A DNA stretch of 64,000 bases from JAHEME01 sp034435035 (lineage in GTDB: Bacteria; Chloroflexota; Anaerolineae; Aggregatilineales; UBA3940), in NCBI GenBank assembly GCA_034435035.1, contig DAOTXW010000046.1, positions 1-64,000 of the forward strand. Reading direction: 5' to 3'. Positions 62,668-64,000 of this stretch are shown in pieces (position 1 is the first letter of the stretch; each line of letters starts with the position of its first letter). A program made the position numbers and the translations under genes. The notes under the pieces were generated by a model, which worked only from the letters and a program-made list of their open reading frames with translations, made no database searches and was not told the origin of the DNA.

Positions 62668-63885
62668 ATGCCCAGGCCGGTTGTCATCGTCGGTGCTCTG
62701 GATACCAAAGGTGAGGAATTCCGCTTTGTGCGCGATCTGATCCGCGCCCGTGGTCTGGAGACGATCGTCGTCGATTTTGGCGTGCTGGGCGATCCGCCGT
62801 TCACGCCGGACATCAGCGCGGAGGAGGTCGCTCGCGCTGGCGGGGCAGGGCTGGCCGAGTTGCGCGCCAGCCAGGACAAGACGCTGGCCATGCGCACGAT
62901 GTCTGAGGGGCTGGTCGCCATTGTTCGCGACCTGCACAGCGCCGGGCGGCTGGGCGGCATCCTGGGGATGGGCGGCGGCGGCGGCACCTCGCTGGCGACG
63001 GCGGCCATGCGCGCGCTGCCCGTCGGCGTGCCCAAGTTGATGCTGTCCACGGTGGCCGGCGGCGACGTATCCCAGTATGTCGGCACCCGGGACATCACGC
63101 TGATGCCGTCGGTGGTGGATGTCTCAGGGCTGAACTCGATCAGCCGCCCGATCTACGCCAACGCCGCCGGCGCTATCGCCGGGATGGTGGCGCAGGAGGT
63201 CCCGGCCGGGACCTCCGACCGGCCGCTGATCACCGCCAGCATGTTCGGCAACACGACTGCCTGCGTCACCCGCGCCCGCGAGGCGCTGGAGGCCGAGGGC
63301 TACGAAGTGCTGGTCTTTCACGCGACCGGCACCGGTGGCCGGACGATGGAAGGGCTGATCGCCGACGGGTACATCGCTGCCAGCCTCGATATCACCACCA
63401 CCGAGCTGGCTGATGAAGTCTGCGGCGGCGTGTTGAGCGCCGGCCCGGATCGGATGATGGCGGCGGCGCGGGCGGGCATCCCCACCGTGCTGGTGCCCGG
63501 CTGCGTGGATATGGCCAACTTCTGGGGGCGGGATACTGTGCCGGAGAAGTACCGGAACCGCAACCTGTATGAATGGAACCCCAACATCACCCTGCTGCGG
63601 ACGAATGTGGAAGAAAACCGCCAGATGGGCGAGCTGATCGCCCGCGCCGCCAATGCCTCGACCGGCCCGGTGGCGATCCTGATCCCGCTGCGGGGTGTCT
63701 CGCAGCTGGACAGCCCTGGCGGGGCGTTCTGGGATCCGGAGGCGAACGCCGCCTGCTTCGACGCGATCAAACACAACCTGAAGCCCGGCATCCCGGTGGT
63801 GGAAGTGGACGCCAACATCAATGACCCTGAGTTCGCCGACCGGGCGGTGGCGCTGCTCAAAGAGCTGATCGCGCGCGCCGCCTGA
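62668..63885 (+). CDS. Tm-1-like ATP-binding protein (UPF0261), second copy
   Basis: The 405-residue protein is a paralog of the 37711-38940 product: VVIVGALDTKGEEFRFVRDL, ILGMGGGGGTSLATAAMRAL with a Gly-rich ATP-binding loop, VFHATGTGGRTMEGLIADGY, and VLVPGCVDMANFWGRD. It begins with ATG after AGGGAGGGG. Directly downstream (53 bases) starts a TIM-barrel gene corresponding to the other half of plant Tm-1 proteins. The two likely form one enzyme complex, of unknown reaction. Confidence 0.87.
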   Translation: MPRPVVIVGALDTKGEEFRFVRDLIRARGLETIVVDFGVLGDPPFTPDISAEEVARAGGAGLAELRASQDKTLAMRTMSEGLVAIVRDLHSAGRLGGILGMGGGGGTSLATAAMRALPVGVPKLMLSTVAGGDVSQYVGTRDITLMPSVVDVSGLNSISRPIYANAAGAIAGMVAQEVPAGTSDRPLITASMFGNTTACVTRAREALEAEGYEVLVFHATGTGGRTMEGLIADGYIAASLDITTTELADEVCGGVLSAGPDRMMAAARAGIPTVLVPGCVDMANFWGRDTVPEKYRNRNLYEWNPNITLLRTNVEENRQMGELIARAANASTGPVAILIPLRGVSQLDSPGGAFWDPEANAACFDAIKHNLKPGIPVVEVDANINDPEFADRAVALLKELIARAA

Positions 63886-63937
63886 AGCCGCGCTGCCGGC
63901 TGACCCGAGAGTCCTTTCACCCTGCAAGGAGATTCCC

Positions 63938-64000
63938 ATGACTCTTCAAGTAGGCATCCCACGTACTGAGATCCTCAAACGCCTGCGTGCCCAGATCGAT
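63938..64000 (+). CDS. phosphoenolpyruvate hydrolase-like TIM-barrel protein, 3' end outside window
   Basis: Twenty-one codons are visible from an ATG with AAGGAG seven bases upstream: MTLQVGIPRTEILKRLRAQI and D. The RxEILxRLRxQI opening is typical of the TIM-barrel family that neighbours UPF0261 genes. Only the N-terminus is seen, so the call rests on context. Confidence 0.6.
   Translation, partial: MTLQVGIPRTEILKRLRAQID

Noticed and set aside
62402..62740. Open frames on both strands in the 62112-62667 gap
   Set aside because: The translations have no motif or ribosome-binding site, and the region carries promoter-like and palindromic elements, so it is described as regulatory.

Overview
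The window is GC-rich, tightly packed bacterial DNA. It most likely comes from an uncultured Chloroflexota (Anaerolineae-like) heterotroph. This placement is inferred from gene content and style: an animal-type long DeoC, an Npt-like MFS carrier, a lipoprotein linker of Pro-Ala-Gly-Glu repeats, and a very large sugar-catabolism island. No rRNA or other phylogenetic marker is present to confirm it. One tRNA gene, tRNA-Arg(CCU), is present. No insertion sequence, phage gene or CRISPR array was seen.

Region 1 (1-20.7 kb) is mixed housekeeping and signalling. It holds a partial CPBP-like membrane protein, deoC, a flavin reductase-like protein, two lipoproteins, a small LuxR regulator, tRNA-Arg, and an XRE-cupin regulator. 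A two-gene phosphorelay follows (1060-residue hybrid histidine kinase plus REC-PP2C phosphatase), then an aldo/keto reductase. Next is an odd operon of Npt-like carrier, C39-like cysteine peptidase, HAMP receptor without output domain and ATP-grasp enzyme. The region ends with a lutABC lactate oxidation operon and a secreted glycosidase with a fibronectin-III-like domain.

Region 2 (20.7-28.4 kb, plus strand) is one GntR-controlled operon with a good promoter. It encodes a TIM-barrel isomerase, a PfkB kinase, a split transketolase, a SAF-domain oxidoreductase resembling the DXR-like (DRL) family, a second TIM-barrel isomerase and a HAD phosphatase.

Region 3 (28.4-62.1 kb, minus strand) is about 34 kb of genes all reading one way. 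From its 5' end it encodes a ROK repressor, a CUT1 sugar ABC transporter (binding protein, two permeases, two different ATPases), a ketose 3-epimerase, further isomerases and Gfo/Idh dehydrogenases. Then come xylA, xylB, a lyxose isomerase-like cupin, a DUF4432 epimerase-like protein, a GHMP kinase, a PfkB kinase and a DhnA/LsrF-type aldolase. A GlcD/GlcF-like dehydrogenase pair, a Tm-1-like (UPF0261) protein, a creatininase-like hydrolase and LarA follow. It ends with an aldolase-like protein lacking the Schiff-base lysine, a fusion of a class I aldolase with a four-cluster ferredoxin, an aldehyde:ferredoxin oxidoreductase and a TSUP exporter. GC-rich perfect inverted repeats lie in many of the spacers between these genes.

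Region 4 (62.1-64 kb) is a 556-bp regulatory gap with a candidate promoter followed by a palindromic operator. It leads into a second UPF0261 gene and the first codons of its TIM-barrel partner.

The genes read as a broad system for importing, isomerising, phosphorylating and cleaving unusual sugars. The most striking part is the aldolase-ferredoxin fusion next to the aldehyde oxidoreductase and an exporter. It suggests an aldehyde made by C-C cleavage is oxidised on the spot, with electrons passing to a ferredoxin domain on the aldolase itself, and that the resulting acid is racemised, oxidised or exported. The sugar substrate cannot be read from the sequence.
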